From: Cupriavidus oxalaticus
Lineage (GTDB): Bacteria > Pseudomonadota > Gammaproteobacteria > Burkholderiales > Burkholderiaceae
Assembly: GCF_004768545.1 (NCBI RefSeq)
Contig: NZ_CP038634.1
Span: 1,860,001-1,924,000 of the forward strand
DNA: 64,000 nt
Reading direction: 5' to 3'
Shown: positions 9,120 to 17,567 of the stretch, one piece after another
How positions within the stretch are numbered: the first letter of the stretch is position 1
How the letters are laid out: every line of letters begins with the position of its first letter
Program-made: the position numbers and the translations under genes
The notes under the pieces: generated by a model
The model's database searches: none
The model's input: the letters and a program-made list of their open reading frames with translations, nothing else
Told to the model about the DNA's origin: nothing

Positions 9120-10091
9120 ATGAAAACCTGGACCACACTCGCGGCACTGACCACGACCCTGCTGCTGCAGGGCGCGGCCTGGGCGACGGACGCCTACCCG
9201 TCGCGGCCGGTCAAGCTGCTGGTGGGCTATGCCCCCGGCGGCCCGGTCGACACCGCCGCGCGCATCTACGCCGAGCAGCTGGGCCGCGTGCTCAAGCAGC
9301 CGGTGGTGGTGGACAACCGCGCCGGCGCCAGCGGCGCCATTGCCGCCGACATGACCGCCAAGGCGACGCCGGATGGCTACACGCTGTACTTTGTCGCCAG
9401 CCCCACCATGACCATGACTCCGCTGATCCAGCGTTCGGTCAACTTCAACCCGGTCAAGGATTTCACCTACATCGGCCTGATCACCGACTACACCAACGTG
9501 CTGCTGGTGAACAAGGACTTCCCGGCCAGGAACGTCGGCGAACTGGTCGACTACGCGCGCAAGCATCCGCAGGACGTCTCGTTCGGCTCGGCCGGCGTGG
9601 GCGCATCGAACCACCTGTCGGCGGAACTGCTGGCGCAGATGAATGGCGTGAAGATGCTGCACGTGCCGTACAAAGGCAACTCGCCGGCGATGGCGGACGT
9701 GATGAGCGGCAAGGTGACCTTCATGTTCGATATCACCGGCACCGCCATCGGCCATATCAACGGCGGCAAGGTGCGCGCGCTGGCGGTCACGTCGAAGACG
9801 CGCAATCCGGCGCTGCCCACGGTGCCGACCATGATCGAGTCGGGGCAGAAGGACTATGACCTGACTGGATGGTATGCCCTGATCGGGCCGCAGAAGCTGC
9901 CGGCGGATGTGGTCGACAAGCTGGTGAAGGCGCAGAAGGCCATCGGCGACGATCCTGCTTATCGGCAGCGGATGGCGGCGGGTGGGTATGACGTCAATGT
10001 CAGCACGCCGAAGCAGCTTGGGGATCGGATCCAGCGGGAGCTGGCGCTGTGGGGTGGGGTGGTGAAGAAGGCGGGGATTCAGGCGGATTAA
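9120..10091 (+). CDS. Bug-family tripartite tricarboxylate transporter substrate-binding protein
   Basis: 323-residue periplasmic binding protein of the Bug (TctC-like) family, which captures carboxylates for tripartite tricarboxylate transporters or acts as a sensor. Sec signal peptide MKTWTTLAALTTTLLLQGAA ends near WATDA. Family hallmarks: YPSRPVKLLVGYAPGGPVDT at the mature N-terminus, VVDNRAGASGAIAAD, TPDGYTLYFV, and the closing region near PKQLGDRI. GGAGGAGA precedes the ATG at 9120 closely. Lies 74 bp after the CoA ligase and is probably co-transcribed. No TctA/TctB membrane genes are near, as is usual for orphan Bug genes in Bordetella and Cupriavidus. The ligand may be the acid activated by the neighbouring ligase. 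Confidence 0.92.
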   Translation: MKTWTTLAALTTTLLLQGAAWATDAYPSRPVKLLVGYAPGGPVDTAARIYAEQLGRVLKQPVVVDNRAGASGAIAADMTAKATPDGYTLYFVASPTMTMTPLIQRSVNFNPVKDFTYIGLITDYTNVLLVNKDFPARNVGELVDYARKHPQDVSFGSAGVGASNHLSAELLAQMNGVKMLHVPYKGNSPAMADVMSGKVTFMFDITGTAIGHINGGKVRALAVTSKTRNPALPTVPTMIESGQKDYDLTGWYALIGPQKLPADVVDKLVKAQKAIGDDPAYRQRMAAGGYDVNVSTPKQLGDRIQRELALWGGVVKKAGIQAD

Positions 10092-10420
10092 GGGGGATTT
10101 TGGGGGCGCTACGGTTAGCTCGGCGTCCTTTCGCCGTGCCCGTGCATGGCGCCTTTGATTGTCGGCCGTTGAACCAGGCGGTTCAAACTGCGACAACATT
10201 TCACCAGTGCCACAGATCAAGTCGTGGCCCGAACCCGCAATTCTTCGCAACATGGAGCTTGGCCGCTTCTGAAACTGCCTTGACGTATCGATCCTTCACA
10301 ATCTGCGCCTTGATTGTGAACGGCAAGCGGCTCTAGACTGACTGGGCTCCTGACACAGCAGGAGCCGGGAGTGAGAACCTGGTTAACGCTACCTCGTCTT
10401 CGACCTTACGGAGGTCAGTA
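10092..10420. other. Intergenic region with inverted repeat
   Basis: 329 bp between the Bug gene and the small gene at 10421. Holds a perfect 7-bp inverted repeat (TTGAACC-aggc-GGTTCAA) at 10169-10186. Nothing else supported; composition is a little less GC-rich towards the 3' end, consistent with a promoter for the next gene. Confidence 0.45.
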
Positions 10421-10771
10421 ATGCTCCAATCCAGCCTCGAACCCGACGCCTTCATCCCGCCTCGACTAGATGATTCGCTTTCGCGTTTCAGTCCCGAAAC
10501 CCGGCGCGCAGCGCGTGAGGACGCGCTACCTGTCCCCCGGCAACTCTTGTTATTGAATCTGCTGGATCAAGCCGATGCGATTGTGCGAGGCGCGGCCTGC
10601 GTACTGACATTGGTGACACACAGCGATTGCGACGCACAGGAAGAAGGAAGCGTAGTCTTGCGGGCGACTACGCTGGATGCCTTGCGAGAGCTCTGCCGGA
10701 CCTCACTTGAATTGCTGGCCGACAGGGTAGAACAAGTCGCGGAGGGAATTGAGGACGCGATGCCCGGGTAA
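10421..10771 (+). CDS. Hypothetical protein, 116 aa
   Basis: Small protein I do not recognise with confidence. The ATG at 10421 has a good GGAGG 9 nt upstream. The N-terminal half is polar and Pro-rich, the C-terminal half is amphipathic helical (LLNLLDQADAIVRGAACVLTL and LCRTSLELLADRVEQVAEGI), without signal peptide or membrane segment. The arrangement recalls short DUF3077/DUF6124-type helical proteins of proteobacteria, but that likeness is by eye only. It stands alone between a plus-strand Bug gene and a convergent minus-strand operon. Confidence 0.6.
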   Translation: MLQSSLEPDAFIPPRLDDSLSRFSPETRRAAREDALPVPRQLLLLNLLDQADAIVRGAACVLTLVTHSDCDAQEEGSVVLRATTLDALRELCRTSLELLADRVEQVAEGIEDAMPG

Positions 10772-10866
10772 CCAATCGAGGTTGGGCGCTGATTCCCTGA
10801 GATGGCAGGCGCCCTTCATGCTCAGAGAATCAGCGCCTGCAGCATCCGCCTGCGGCCCTCGCCCCT

Positions 10867-11733
10867 TTACCCTTCTATCTCAGCCCACCCCTGCATCGCC
10901 TGCCCACCAGCATCATCGCCCGTCCAAAGCACCAGCCGGCCAGCCTGCTCCGGATCGGCCGCGCCGCCAACGGTGATGGTGTCCTGATCAAACAGCGGCG
11001 CCAGCCCCCGGAACCCAAAACGCTTCACGCGCGCCTGCGGCTGCTCGCGTGCCACCAGGTCCAGCATCAGCATGGCCTGCATCGGCCCATGCACCACCAG
11101 GCCGGGATACCCTTCAACATCGCGGGTATAGCTGCGATCGTAGTGAATACGGTGGCCGTTGAAGGTCAGCGCCGAATAGCGGAACAACATGACCGGGTCG
11201 GCCTGCAGCGTGCGCTGCCATTGCGCGGTGTGTTCCAGCCGCGGGCGCGGCGGCTGCGGCTTGGACGGGTCCGGCATGGCGCGGTAGACGATGTCGTGGC
11301 GCTCGTTGATCGCGGTCTTGCCGTTGACGGTCAGTTCATGGTCGACCGCGACGAACCACAGTTCGCCGCTGCGGCCGGTCTTGTACTGCACGTCTGCGAT
11401 GGTGGAGGTGCGCGTGACGGTATCGCCGATATGCAGCGGATGGCTGAAGGTCAGTTCGCTGCCGGCCCACATGCGGCGCGGCAGCGGCACCGGCGGCATG
11501 AAGCCGCCGAGGTGCGGGTGGCCGTCGCGGCCGATGTCGCGTTGCTGCGCGCGCGGCAGGAAATACAGCCAGTGCCACAGCGGCGGCAGCGGGCCGGCGG
11601 CGACCGCCTCGGGGTCGAGGTCGAAGGTCGCGGCCAGGCCGATCACCGGTTCGGGCGACAGCGTTTCGGTGCGCGATTCGCTGCGGCCGATCCAGCCGCG
11701 CAGGCGTTCGAGTTCGGAAGTGGCGTCAGTCAT
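10867..11733 (-). CDS. MaoC-like / FAS1-like dehydratase (acyl-CoA hydratase)
   Basis: 288-residue protein of the mesaconyl-CoA/itaconyl-CoA hydratase type, a double hot-dog MaoC-related fold that adds water to an enoyl-CoA. Visible blocks: LPPLWHWLYFLP, RRMWAGSELTFSHPLHIGDT, GRSGELWFVAVDHE, and the second hot-dog segment RYSALTFNGHRIHYDRSYTR with the hydratase His/Asp region, then YPGLVVHGPMQAMLMLDL. The ATG at 11733 gives the family start MTDATSELERLRGWIG. Last gene of a five-gene minus-strand operon with CitE, MmgE/PrpD, CoA-transferase III and acyl-CoA dehydrogenase. The same set is known from the Pseudomonas aeruginosa itaconate locus, where the homologue (Ich) converts itaconyl-CoA to citramalyl-CoA; that role is inferred here. 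Confidence 0.85.
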   Translation of the reverse strand: MTDATSELERLRGWIGRSESRTETLSPEPVIGLAATFDLDPEAVAAGPLPPLWHWLYFLPRAQQRDIGRDGHPHLGGFMPPVPLPRRMWAGSELTFSHPLHIGDTVTRTSTIADVQYKTGRSGELWFVAVDHELTVNGKTAINERHDIVYRAMPDPSKPQPPRPRLEHTAQWQRTLQADPVMLFRYSALTFNGHRIHYDRSYTRDVEGYPGLVVHGPMQAMLMLDLVAREQPQARVKRFGFRGLAPLFDQDTITVGGAADPEQAGRLVLWTGDDAGGQAMQGWAEIEG

Positions 11734-11771
11734 GGGCTTGCAGGTTCGGGGTGGACAGGAAAAGCGGGGCG

Positions 11772-12596
11772 CTATTGCGCCAGCGCCAGCAGGCGTTTCG
11801 CCTGCTCGATCACGGGCCGGTCGACCATCTTGCCATCGACCTGCACGGCATGGCTGCCGCTGGCGGTGGCTGCGAGGACGCGGCGGGCCCAGTCGAGCTG
11901 TTCTGCGCTGGGCAGGAAGCCTGCGCGCACCGCGCCCAGCTGCGCCGGGTGGATGCACAGCTTGCCGGCAAAGCCGAGTTCGCGCGCGTAGGCGACGTCG
12001 CTGGCCAGCACGGCTTCATCCTTCAGCGCGGTGGTGACGCCGTCCACCGGCGGCGGCAGCCCGGCCACGCGCGAAGCCAGCACGATGCGGGCGCGCGCGA
12101 ACGCCAGCGCGTCGCGGGTGTGGCTGCAGCCGAGGTCCACCGCATAGTCGAGCGAACCGAACGCCAGCCGTGCCACGCCGCTGGCCGTGGCCACCGTGTC
12201 GACCTGGTGCAGGCCTAGGGCGGTCTCGATGATGGCGACCAGCTCACCTTGCGGATTGATGGCGTGCAGCGCCTGCGCGATCTGTGCCAGCGCGGCGGCG
12301 TCTTCGGCCTTGGGCACCATCAGCCCGGCCAGCGCCGTGCCGGCCGGCAGCGAGCGCAGCCAGGCCAGGTCGGCGGGAAACGCGGGCGAGGCGCTGTCGT
12401 TGATGCGGACCATGGCGCGCGCGGCGGGCTTGCCCGCCAGCCACGCGCCGATCGCCTCGCGCGCGGCGGGCTTGGCGTCGGGGTGCACGGCGTCCTCGAG
12501 GTCGAGGATCATCATGTCGGGGCCCGCGGCGGCGGCCTTGTCAAAACGCTCCGGCCGGTCGCCGGGGACGAACAGGTAGGTGACGGCAGTAGTCAT
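11772..12596 (-). CDS. HpcH/HpaI aldolase / CitE-like lyase
   Basis: 274-residue member of the CitE/malyl-CoA lyase-like family, Mg-dependent enzymes that cleave or form a C-C bond in beta-hydroxyacyl-CoAs such as citramalyl-CoA. Motifs: TYLFVPGDRPERFDKA at the N-terminus (CoA/substrate Arg), DMMILDLEDAVHPD (metal-ligand region), VRIND, GLMVPKAED, AIIETALGL (metal-binding Glu), RLAFGSLDYAVDLG, and GFAGKLCIHPAQL. The ATG at 12596 (MTTAVTYLF) begins the conserved fold; a longer frame upstream would overlap the PrpD gene in another frame. Sits 10 bp after the MmgE/PrpD gene and 38 bp before the hydratase. Within this operon the best guess is a citramalyl-CoA lyase (Ccl-like) yielding pyruvate and acetyl-CoA. 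Confidence 0.87.
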   Translation of the reverse strand: MTTAVTYLFVPGDRPERFDKAAAAGPDMMILDLEDAVHPDAKPAAREAIGAWLAGKPAARAMVRINDSASPAFPADLAWLRSLPAGTALAGLMVPKAEDAAALAQIAQALHAINPQGELVAIIETALGLHQVDTVATASGVARLAFGSLDYAVDLGCSHTRDALAFARARIVLASRVAGLPPPVDGVTTALKDEAVLASDVAYARELGFAGKLCIHPAQLGAVRAGFLPSAEQLDWARRVLAATASGSHAVQVDGKMVDRPVIEQAKRLLALAQ

Positions 12597-12606
12597 GCAG
12601 CGTTCC

Positions 12607-13989
12607 TCAGCGTGCGGCGGGCAGCCAGTCGTTGACGTTGGGCGCCTGCTCCAGTGCCCACACGCGCGCGATGATGGCGCGCATCTCGGCCTCGCTGGCA
12701 CCGTTGCGGAACGCGCCCAGCTGCAGCGCCTTGGCTTCCAGCTCGGGGCGCGACAGGGTGTTGTCCGGGTCGCCCTTGGGCACGTCCACGCGTGCGGCCA
12801 GCGTGCGGCCGTCGGTGGTCTTCACCGTGACGCGGCCGATCCACTGGCGCGGGTAGGCGGCGTTGATCTCCGGGTCGAGTTCCATCGTGACCTTCTCCCG
12901 GAAGTCGACGACTTTGGCATCGGGCAGCGCGTGCTGCTCGAATTCCGCCAGGCCGGCGTGGCCGTGCACGGCGACCAGGCCCAGCACCGTGCCCATCGAG
13001 AACTTGGCCTGGTGGATGGTGACCGGGTTGACCACCGGGCCGAGCACGTCGATCGCGCCCTGGTGCACATGGGTGGTGACGCTGGCGACCTGGTCGGCGC
13101 TGAGGCCTTCGCGCTGCATCAGCACCTTGAGTGCATCGGCTGCCGGATGCGTGTGGCGGCATGAGGCAAAGAACTTGAACGAGGTCTCGGCGGTGGCCCA
13201 GCGCGTGCCCAGGCCGTCGGTCAGCGCGGCGGGATCGGCGTCGCTCGACATGCCGGCGGCCATGCCTTGCCTGCCTTCCAGGATCTGCTTCGCGCCGGTG
13301 AAGCCCGCGCGCGCCAGCCACGCCGATTGCAGGCCGTCGGCCGCGGCCTTGGCGGTGTGCAGCTGCTTGGAGTCGGCGGCGTCGCGCAGGAATTCCCACA
13401 GGCCTGCGGCCTGCGTACCGGCCGAGCCCAGCGCCTGGTTGATGCCTTCGGCATCCAGGTTGTAGAGCTTGGCCACGGCGGCAGCGGCGGCCAGCGTGCC
13501 GACGGTGCCGGTGGTGTGGAACACGGTGTAGTGCGAGCGGCCCATGAACTCGCCAATGCGGATGCCGGCCTCATAGCCGGCGATCGACGCCAGCAGCACT
13601 TCGGCCCCGGTCTTGCCTTCGGCCTGCGCCGCGGCCACCACGGCCGGGAACACCACCGCGGCCGGGTGCAGCACCGAGCCGTTGTGCACGTCGTCCTGCT
13701 CGACCACGTGCGACGAAGCGCCGTTGATCAGCGCGGCGAAGTAGGGCGAGGTGCGGCGGCGGTCGACCAGCACTTCGGCGTCGCCCTGGCCCGGACCCAT
13801 GGCGGCCGCGAATTCCTGCAGGCGGCGCACGGCCGGTGCGTCCTTGCCGGCGATGGCCGAGGCGATCCAGTCAAGGAACAGGTCCTTGGTGCGCTCGATC
13901 ACGGGCGCGGGCACGTGCGCCAGCTTGAAGTCGGCCAGGAACTGGCACAGCTGGCGGGTCGGGTAGTTGGTGTCTGCGGCTTGGCTCAT
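12607..13989 (-). CDS. MmgE/PrpD family protein
   Basis: 460-residue MmgE/PrpD protein. Known members are 2-methylcitrate dehydratase, cis-aconitate decarboxylase and iminodisuccinate epimerase, all acting on branched or C5-C7 tricarboxylic/dicarboxylic acids. Typical features: the all-helical domain with LFLDWIASAIAGKDAPAVRRL, NGASSHVVEQDDVHNGSVLHPAAVVFPA (the DD-H region of the active site), GYEAGIRIGEFMGRSHY, then FHTTGTVGTLAAAAAVAKL and ASCRHTHPAADAL. GGAG lies 6 nt before the ATG. Third gene of the operon. A PrpD homologue of unclear role also occurs in the P. aeruginosa itaconate locus, which supports a C5-dicarboxylate function but does not fix the reaction. Confidence 0.9.
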   Translation of the reverse strand: MSQAADTNYPTRQLCQFLADFKLAHVPAPVIERTKDLFLDWIASAIAGKDAPAVRRLQEFAAAMGPGQGDAEVLVDRRRTSPYFAALINGASSHVVEQDDVHNGSVLHPAAVVFPAVVAAAQAEGKTGAEVLLASIAGYEAGIRIGEFMGRSHYTVFHTTGTVGTLAAAAAVAKLYNLDAEGINQALGSAGTQAAGLWEFLRDAADSKQLHTAKAAADGLQSAWLARAGFTGAKQILEGRQGMAAGMSSDADPAALTDGLGTRWATAETSFKFFASCRHTHPAADALKVLMQREGLSADQVASVTTHVHQGAIDVLGPVVNPVTIHQAKFSMGTVLGLVAVHGHAGLAEFEQHALPDAKVVDFREKVTMELDPEINAAYPRQWIGRVTVKTTDGRTLAARVDVPKGDPDNTLSRPELEAKALQLGAFRNGASEAEMRAIIARVWALEQAPNVNDWLPAAR

Positions 13990-14076
13990 GCAGGCTCCGA
14001 TGCGGAATTGGATTTCGTGGAAATGGAAAAAGCCCGGGGCCCAGTTGCGAGATGACCGGGCGTGGTGTGTTCGATT

Positions 14077-15276
14077 TCAGATGGTCTGCTTGTCGGCCAG
14101 CGCGGCGATGTCGCCATCGGCATAGCCGAGCTCGGCCAGGATCTGCCGGCTGTGCGCGCCCAGTGCCGGCACGTCGCCCATGACAGGTTCCACGCCCGAC
14201 AGGTTGGCGGGCGGCAGCAGCGCGCCGATCGGACCGCCCGGCGTGGCCACTTCGCGCCAGCGCTGGCGTGCCTGCAACTGCGGATGGTTCCATACGCCCT
14301 CGATGTCGTTCATCGGGGCATTGGCGATCTGCGCCTCGTCCAGCAGTGCCTCGGCCTGCGCCACGGTCATCGACGCGAAGCGCTCCTCGATGATGGCGGT
14401 GAGCTCGGGGCGATTGCGCACGCGGGCCGTATTGCTGGAGAAGCGTTCGTCCTGCGCCAGTTCCCGGTTGCCGAGCACGATCTCGCAGAAGCTGGCAAAC
14501 TCGCGTTCGTTCTGCACGCTGAAGATCACGCTGCCGTTGCCGGTGCGATGCACGCCATACGGGGCGATGGTCGGATGCGAAGCGCCGAAGCGCGCCGGCG
14601 GCTTGCCGCCGTAGTGGCCGAAGTAGAGGACCTGGTTCATCCACTCGGCCATCGCCTCGAGCATGGTCACCTGCACGCGCAGGCCCTTGCCGGTGCGGCC
14701 ACGCTGCAGCAGCGCCGAAAGGATGCCGCTGTAGGCGTACATGCCGGCCGAGATGTCGGCGATCGAAACGCCGGCGCGCGACGGCTCGTTGGGGCCGCCG
14801 GTGAGGCCCACCAGGCCGGCGGCGGCCTGGATCAGCAGATCGTAGGCCTTCTTGTCGCGATAGGGGCCGGAGTCGCCATAGCCCGAGATGTCGCAGACGA
14901 TGAGCTTGTCGTACTTGCCGTGCAGGCTGTCGAAGTCCAGGCCCATGCGCGCGGCCGCTCCGGGGGCGAGGTTTTGCACCAGTACATCGGCATCAGCCAG
15001 CAGCCGGTGCAGGATGGTCTGCGCCTCTGGATCCTTCAGGTCCAGGGTCAGGCTTTCCTTGCCCCGGTTGAGCCACACAAAGTACGAGGCCTGGCCGTGC
15101 ACGGACTGGTCATAGCCGCGCGCAAAGTCGCCCACGCCGGGACGCTCGATCTTGATGACGCGGGCACCAAGGTCGGCAAGCTGGCGCGTGGCGAAGGGGG
15201 CCGCAACCGCGTGCTCCAGCGAAACCACGCGGATGCCGTCGAGCGGGCGGATGCCCTTGGAGTTATTGGGGGACAT
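14077..15276 (-). CDS. CaiB/BaiF (family III) CoA-transferase
   Basis: 399-residue family III CoA-transferase, which moves CoA between acyl-CoA and a free acid via an aspartyl-CoA anhydride. Start region GIRVVSLEHAVAAPFATRQLADLGARVIKIERPGVGDFAR is classical; the catalytic Asp is expected at Asp174 in GVSIADISAG; Gly-rich segments YGDSGPYRDKKAYD and YSGILSALLQRGRTGKG follow the family pattern. It begins 12 bp after the acyl-CoA dehydrogenase stop, so the two are co-transcribed, and precedes MmgE/PrpD by 87 bp. By synteny with itaconate loci it could be the itaconate (or mesaconate) CoA-transferase (Ict-like), with succinyl-CoA as probable donor. The acid specificity cannot be read from the sequence. 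Confidence 0.9.
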   Translation of the reverse strand: MSPNNSKGIRPLDGIRVVSLEHAVAAPFATRQLADLGARVIKIERPGVGDFARGYDQSVHGQASYFVWLNRGKESLTLDLKDPEAQTILHRLLADADVLVQNLAPGAAARMGLDFDSLHGKYDKLIVCDISGYGDSGPYRDKKAYDLLIQAAAGLVGLTGGPNEPSRAGVSIADISAGMYAYSGILSALLQRGRTGKGLRVQVTMLEAMAEWMNQVLYFGHYGGKPPARFGASHPTIAPYGVHRTGNGSVIFSVQNEREFASFCEIVLGNRELAQDERFSSNTARVRNRPELTAIIEERFASMTVAQAEALLDEAQIANAPMNDIEGVWNHPQLQARQRWREVATPGGPIGALLPPANLSGVEPVMGDVPALGAHSRQILAELGYADGDIAALADKQTI

Positions 15277-15288
15277 GCGAAAAAAACC

Positions 15289-16458
15289 TCAGAACGAACG
15301 CGGCAGTTCGAGCACGTGCTCGGCCACGTAGGACAGGATCAGGTTGGTGGAGATCGGCGCGACCTGGTACAGGCGCGTTTCGCGGAACTTGCGCTCGATG
15401 TCGTATTCGGCGGCAAAGCCGAAGCCGCCGTGCGTCTGCAGGCAGGCGTTGGCCGCTTCCCACGAGGCATCGGCGGCCAGCAGCTTGGCGATATTGGCTT
15501 CCTTGCCGCACGCCTTGCCGGCATCGAATAGCCGCGCCGCCTTGTAGCGCATCAGGCTGGCGGCCTCGACATTGACGTACGAGCGCGCGATCGGGAACTG
15601 CACGGCCTGGTTCTGGCCGATCGGGCGGTCGAACACGATGCGGTCGCGCGCATAGTTGCTGGCGCGCCCGACGAACCAGTAGCCGTCGCCGATGCACTCG
15701 GCGGCGATCAGGATGCGCTCGGCGTTGAGGCCGTCGAGGATGTATTTCAGGCCCTTGCCTTCCTCGCCGATCAGATTCGCGGCCGGCACTTCGAGGTTAT
15801 CGAAGAACAGTTCGTTGGTCTCGTGGTTGACCATATTGCGGATCGGCTTGACCGTCAGGCCCTTGCCGATGGCGTCGCGCAGGTCGACCACGAACACCGA
15901 CAGCCCGTCGGACTTGCGCTTGACCTGGTCCAGCGGCGTGGTGCGCGCCAGCAGCAGCATCAGGTCGGAGTGCTGCACGCGCGAAATCCATACCTTCTGG
16001 CCATTGACGATGTACTTGTCGCCCTGGCGCACCGCGGTGGTCTTGAGTTTGGTGGTGTCGGTGCCGGTGGTGGGCTCGGTCACGGCCATCGACTGCATGC
16101 GCAGTTCGCCCGAGGCGATGCCGGGCAGCCAGCGGCGCTTCTGTCCCTCGGAGCCGTGGCGCAGCAGGCAGCCCATCACGTACATCTGGCCATGGCAGGC
16201 GCCGGAATTGCCGCCGCTGCGGTTGATTTCTTCCATGATGACCGAGGCCGCGGTCAGCGACAGGCCCGAGCCGCCGTAGGCCTCGGGAATCAGGGCCGAC
16301 AGCCAGCCGGCCTGGGTCAGCGCCTGCACGAACCGCTCGGGAAAGGCTTCCTGCTCTTCCACGCGCTGCCAGTATGCCGAATCGAAGCCGGCGCAAAGGT
16401 CGCGCACGGCCTCGCGGATTTCGGGATACAGCAGTTCCGGATCCTGTTCTGCAAGCAT
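15289..16458 (-). CDS. Acyl-CoA dehydrogenase family protein
   Basis: 389-residue acyl-CoA dehydrogenase and first gene of the five-gene operon. Domain marks: PEIREAVRDLCAGFDSAYWQ, PEAYGGSGLSLTAASVIMEE, SMAVTEPTTGTDTTKLKTTA (FAD/substrate strand), YIVNGQKVWISR, then the C-terminal helical domain with FDRPIGQNQAVQFPIARSYV, QTHGGFGFAAEYDIERKFRE and LYQVAPISTNLI. The last motif is common in a subgroup of Burkholderiales dehydrogenases. It may oxidise a methyl-branched C5 acyl-CoA feeding the hydratase and lyase downstream; P. aeruginosa keeps a dehydrogenase in the corresponding locus as well. No regulator gene adjoins the operon, so the promoter at about 16460-16590 must be controlled from elsewhere. 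Confidence 0.9.
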   Translation of the reverse strand: MLAEQDPELLYPEIREAVRDLCAGFDSAYWQRVEEQEAFPERFVQALTQAGWLSALIPEAYGGSGLSLTAASVIMEEINRSGGNSGACHGQMYVMGCLLRHGSEGQKRRWLPGIASGELRMQSMAVTEPTTGTDTTKLKTTAVRQGDKYIVNGQKVWISRVQHSDLMLLLARTTPLDQVKRKSDGLSVFVVDLRDAIGKGLTVKPIRNMVNHETNELFFDNLEVPAANLIGEEGKGLKYILDGLNAERILIAAECIGDGYWFVGRASNYARDRIVFDRPIGQNQAVQFPIARSYVNVEAASLMRYKAARLFDAGKACGKEANIAKLLAADASWEAANACLQTHGGFGFAAEYDIERKFRETRLYQVAPISTNLILSYVAEHVLELPRSF

Positions 16459-16593
16459 GGGGAGGCCCCGTCTATTTCGAATGGGGCCATTATTCCCGAC
16501 CCCCCTGCCCGCCGAAATTCGGATTTGCGAAAGAGCGGCTTAGGGCCGCCGGAAGCGCTTGCGGCGCGCTGTGCACCTGGTTGCATAGCGCAA

Positions 16594-16616
16594 GACGCCC
16601 GGCTGTGCCGGGCGTC
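16594..16616 (-). terminator. Terminator-like hairpin below the 24-aa membrane gene
   Basis: Perfect 10-bp stem (GACGCCCGGC / GCCGGGCGTC) with a TGT loop, about 55 bp past the stop of the minus-strand mini-gene and upstream of the dehydrogenase operon. It lacks a T tract; it would insulate the two transcripts. Confidence 0.5.
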
Positions 16617-16671
16617 CGGGGGGCGCTTCAGGGGCGCTTCAAAGGCAGACGCGCGGGCCTGCGGGTGGGTA

Positions 16672-16746
16672 TCAGTGTACGAACAGCCAGATCAGGATCA
16701 GGACAAAGGCCGGGACACCAAGTAGCCAGGCAAGGATGTAGGGCAT
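16672..16746 (-). CDS. Tiny membrane protein, 24 aa
   Basis: Mini-gene below usual size cut-offs. ATG at 16746 has AGGAG 6 nt upstream; the product is one hydrophobic helix with Trp and His at the end (MPYILAWLLGVPAFVLILIW, then LFVH), ending at TGA 16672-16674. The composition is what single-span stress or envelope micropeptides of Gram-negative bacteria show. A longer reading frame through it towards 17262 looks antisense to mgtC and is not credible as its start. Flanked by a hairpin and a 200-bp upstream space carrying a TATATT box around 16790. Function unknown. Confidence 0.65.
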   Translation of the reverse strand: MPYILAWLLGVPAFVLILIWLFVH

Positions 16747-16950
16747 GGTGTAGCTCCTGTTTTGCACTAGTCGTGGTGATTCCAATATAGGGTCGGGCCC
16801 GTGGCGGCACTGTCGGGGAGGTTCCGCTTGCCGTGTAGGACGCCGCCGCACGGCCAGGTAAGGCGTAGCCGCATTCGGCTGCGGCCAGCGCCGGAGGCCA
16901 GCGGTGCGTGCTAGGCTCAGGTCTGTACCAAAGCACCTTGGGGGCGAGCG

Positions 16951-17418
16951 ATGGACGGGGTCTGGTCGGAAATCTACGGCGCCCTTCGCGCCGAATTCAG
17001 CGATTTGCCCGACGCCGGCGAAGCCACCCGCCTGCTGGTGCGGCTGACCATGGCGGTGGTGCTGGGCGGGCTGATCGGCTATGAGCGGGAGGCCTCGGGC
17101 AAGGCCGCGGGGCTGCGCACCCATATGCTGGTGGCGCTGGGCTCGGCGCTGTTCGTGCTGGTGCCGCTGCAGGCGGGCGTGCCGCTGGCGGACATCAGCC
17201 GTGTGCTGCAGGGGCTGACCGCCGGGATCGGCTTCCTGGGCGCGGGTGCGATCCTGAAACACGGCAGCGAATCCGATATCAAGGGCCTGACCACGGCAGC
17301 CAGCATCTGGATGGTGGCGGCAATCGGCGTGGCGGCCGGCCTCGGGCGCGAAACCACGGCAGTCATCGCCACGGTTTTCACGCTGGTCATCCTGCAGCTC
17401 CTGCTGCGCTTGAAATAG
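16951..17418 (+). CDS. MgtC/SapB family membrane protein
   Basis: 155-residue inner-membrane protein of the MgtC/SapB family with about four transmembrane segments. The family signature is clear: VVLGGLIGYEREASGKAAGL followed by RTHMLVALGSALFVLVP, and later GIGFLGAGAILK and GLTTAASIWMVAAIGVAAGL. MgtC proteins take part in Mg-limitation and acid-stress adaptation, in part by modulating the F1Fo ATP synthase; this short form lacks the C-terminal ACT-like domain of true MgtC, so the specific role is unknown. GGGGGCGAG precedes the ATG at 16951. Monocistronic, followed 149 bp later by a DUF2628 gene on the same strand. Confidence 0.9.
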   Translation: MDGVWSEIYGALRAEFSDLPDAGEATRLLVRLTMAVVLGGLIGYEREASGKAAGLRTHMLVALGSALFVLVPLQAGVPLADISRVLQGLTAGIGFLGAGAILKHGSESDIKGLTTAASIWMVAAIGVAAGLGRETTAVIATVFTLVILQLLLRLK

Positions 17419-17567
17419 CGCTTCGGGACACTACAGGCCGGTTCTCCCACCGGACTGCGCCAATCTCCTTTCAATGCGCGCCAGCGCACGCTGCGCCGGC
17501 GCGTACCGGCCTATGCTGCAAATGCTGTTCCGCGATGACGGGGCAGGCAGCAGGCAGGGGAGGGGGC

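Noticed and set aside
7264..9147. 627-codon antisense frame over the CoA ligase at 7525
   Set aside because: No domain recognisable, Ala/Arg/His-rich, opposite a well-supported gene.
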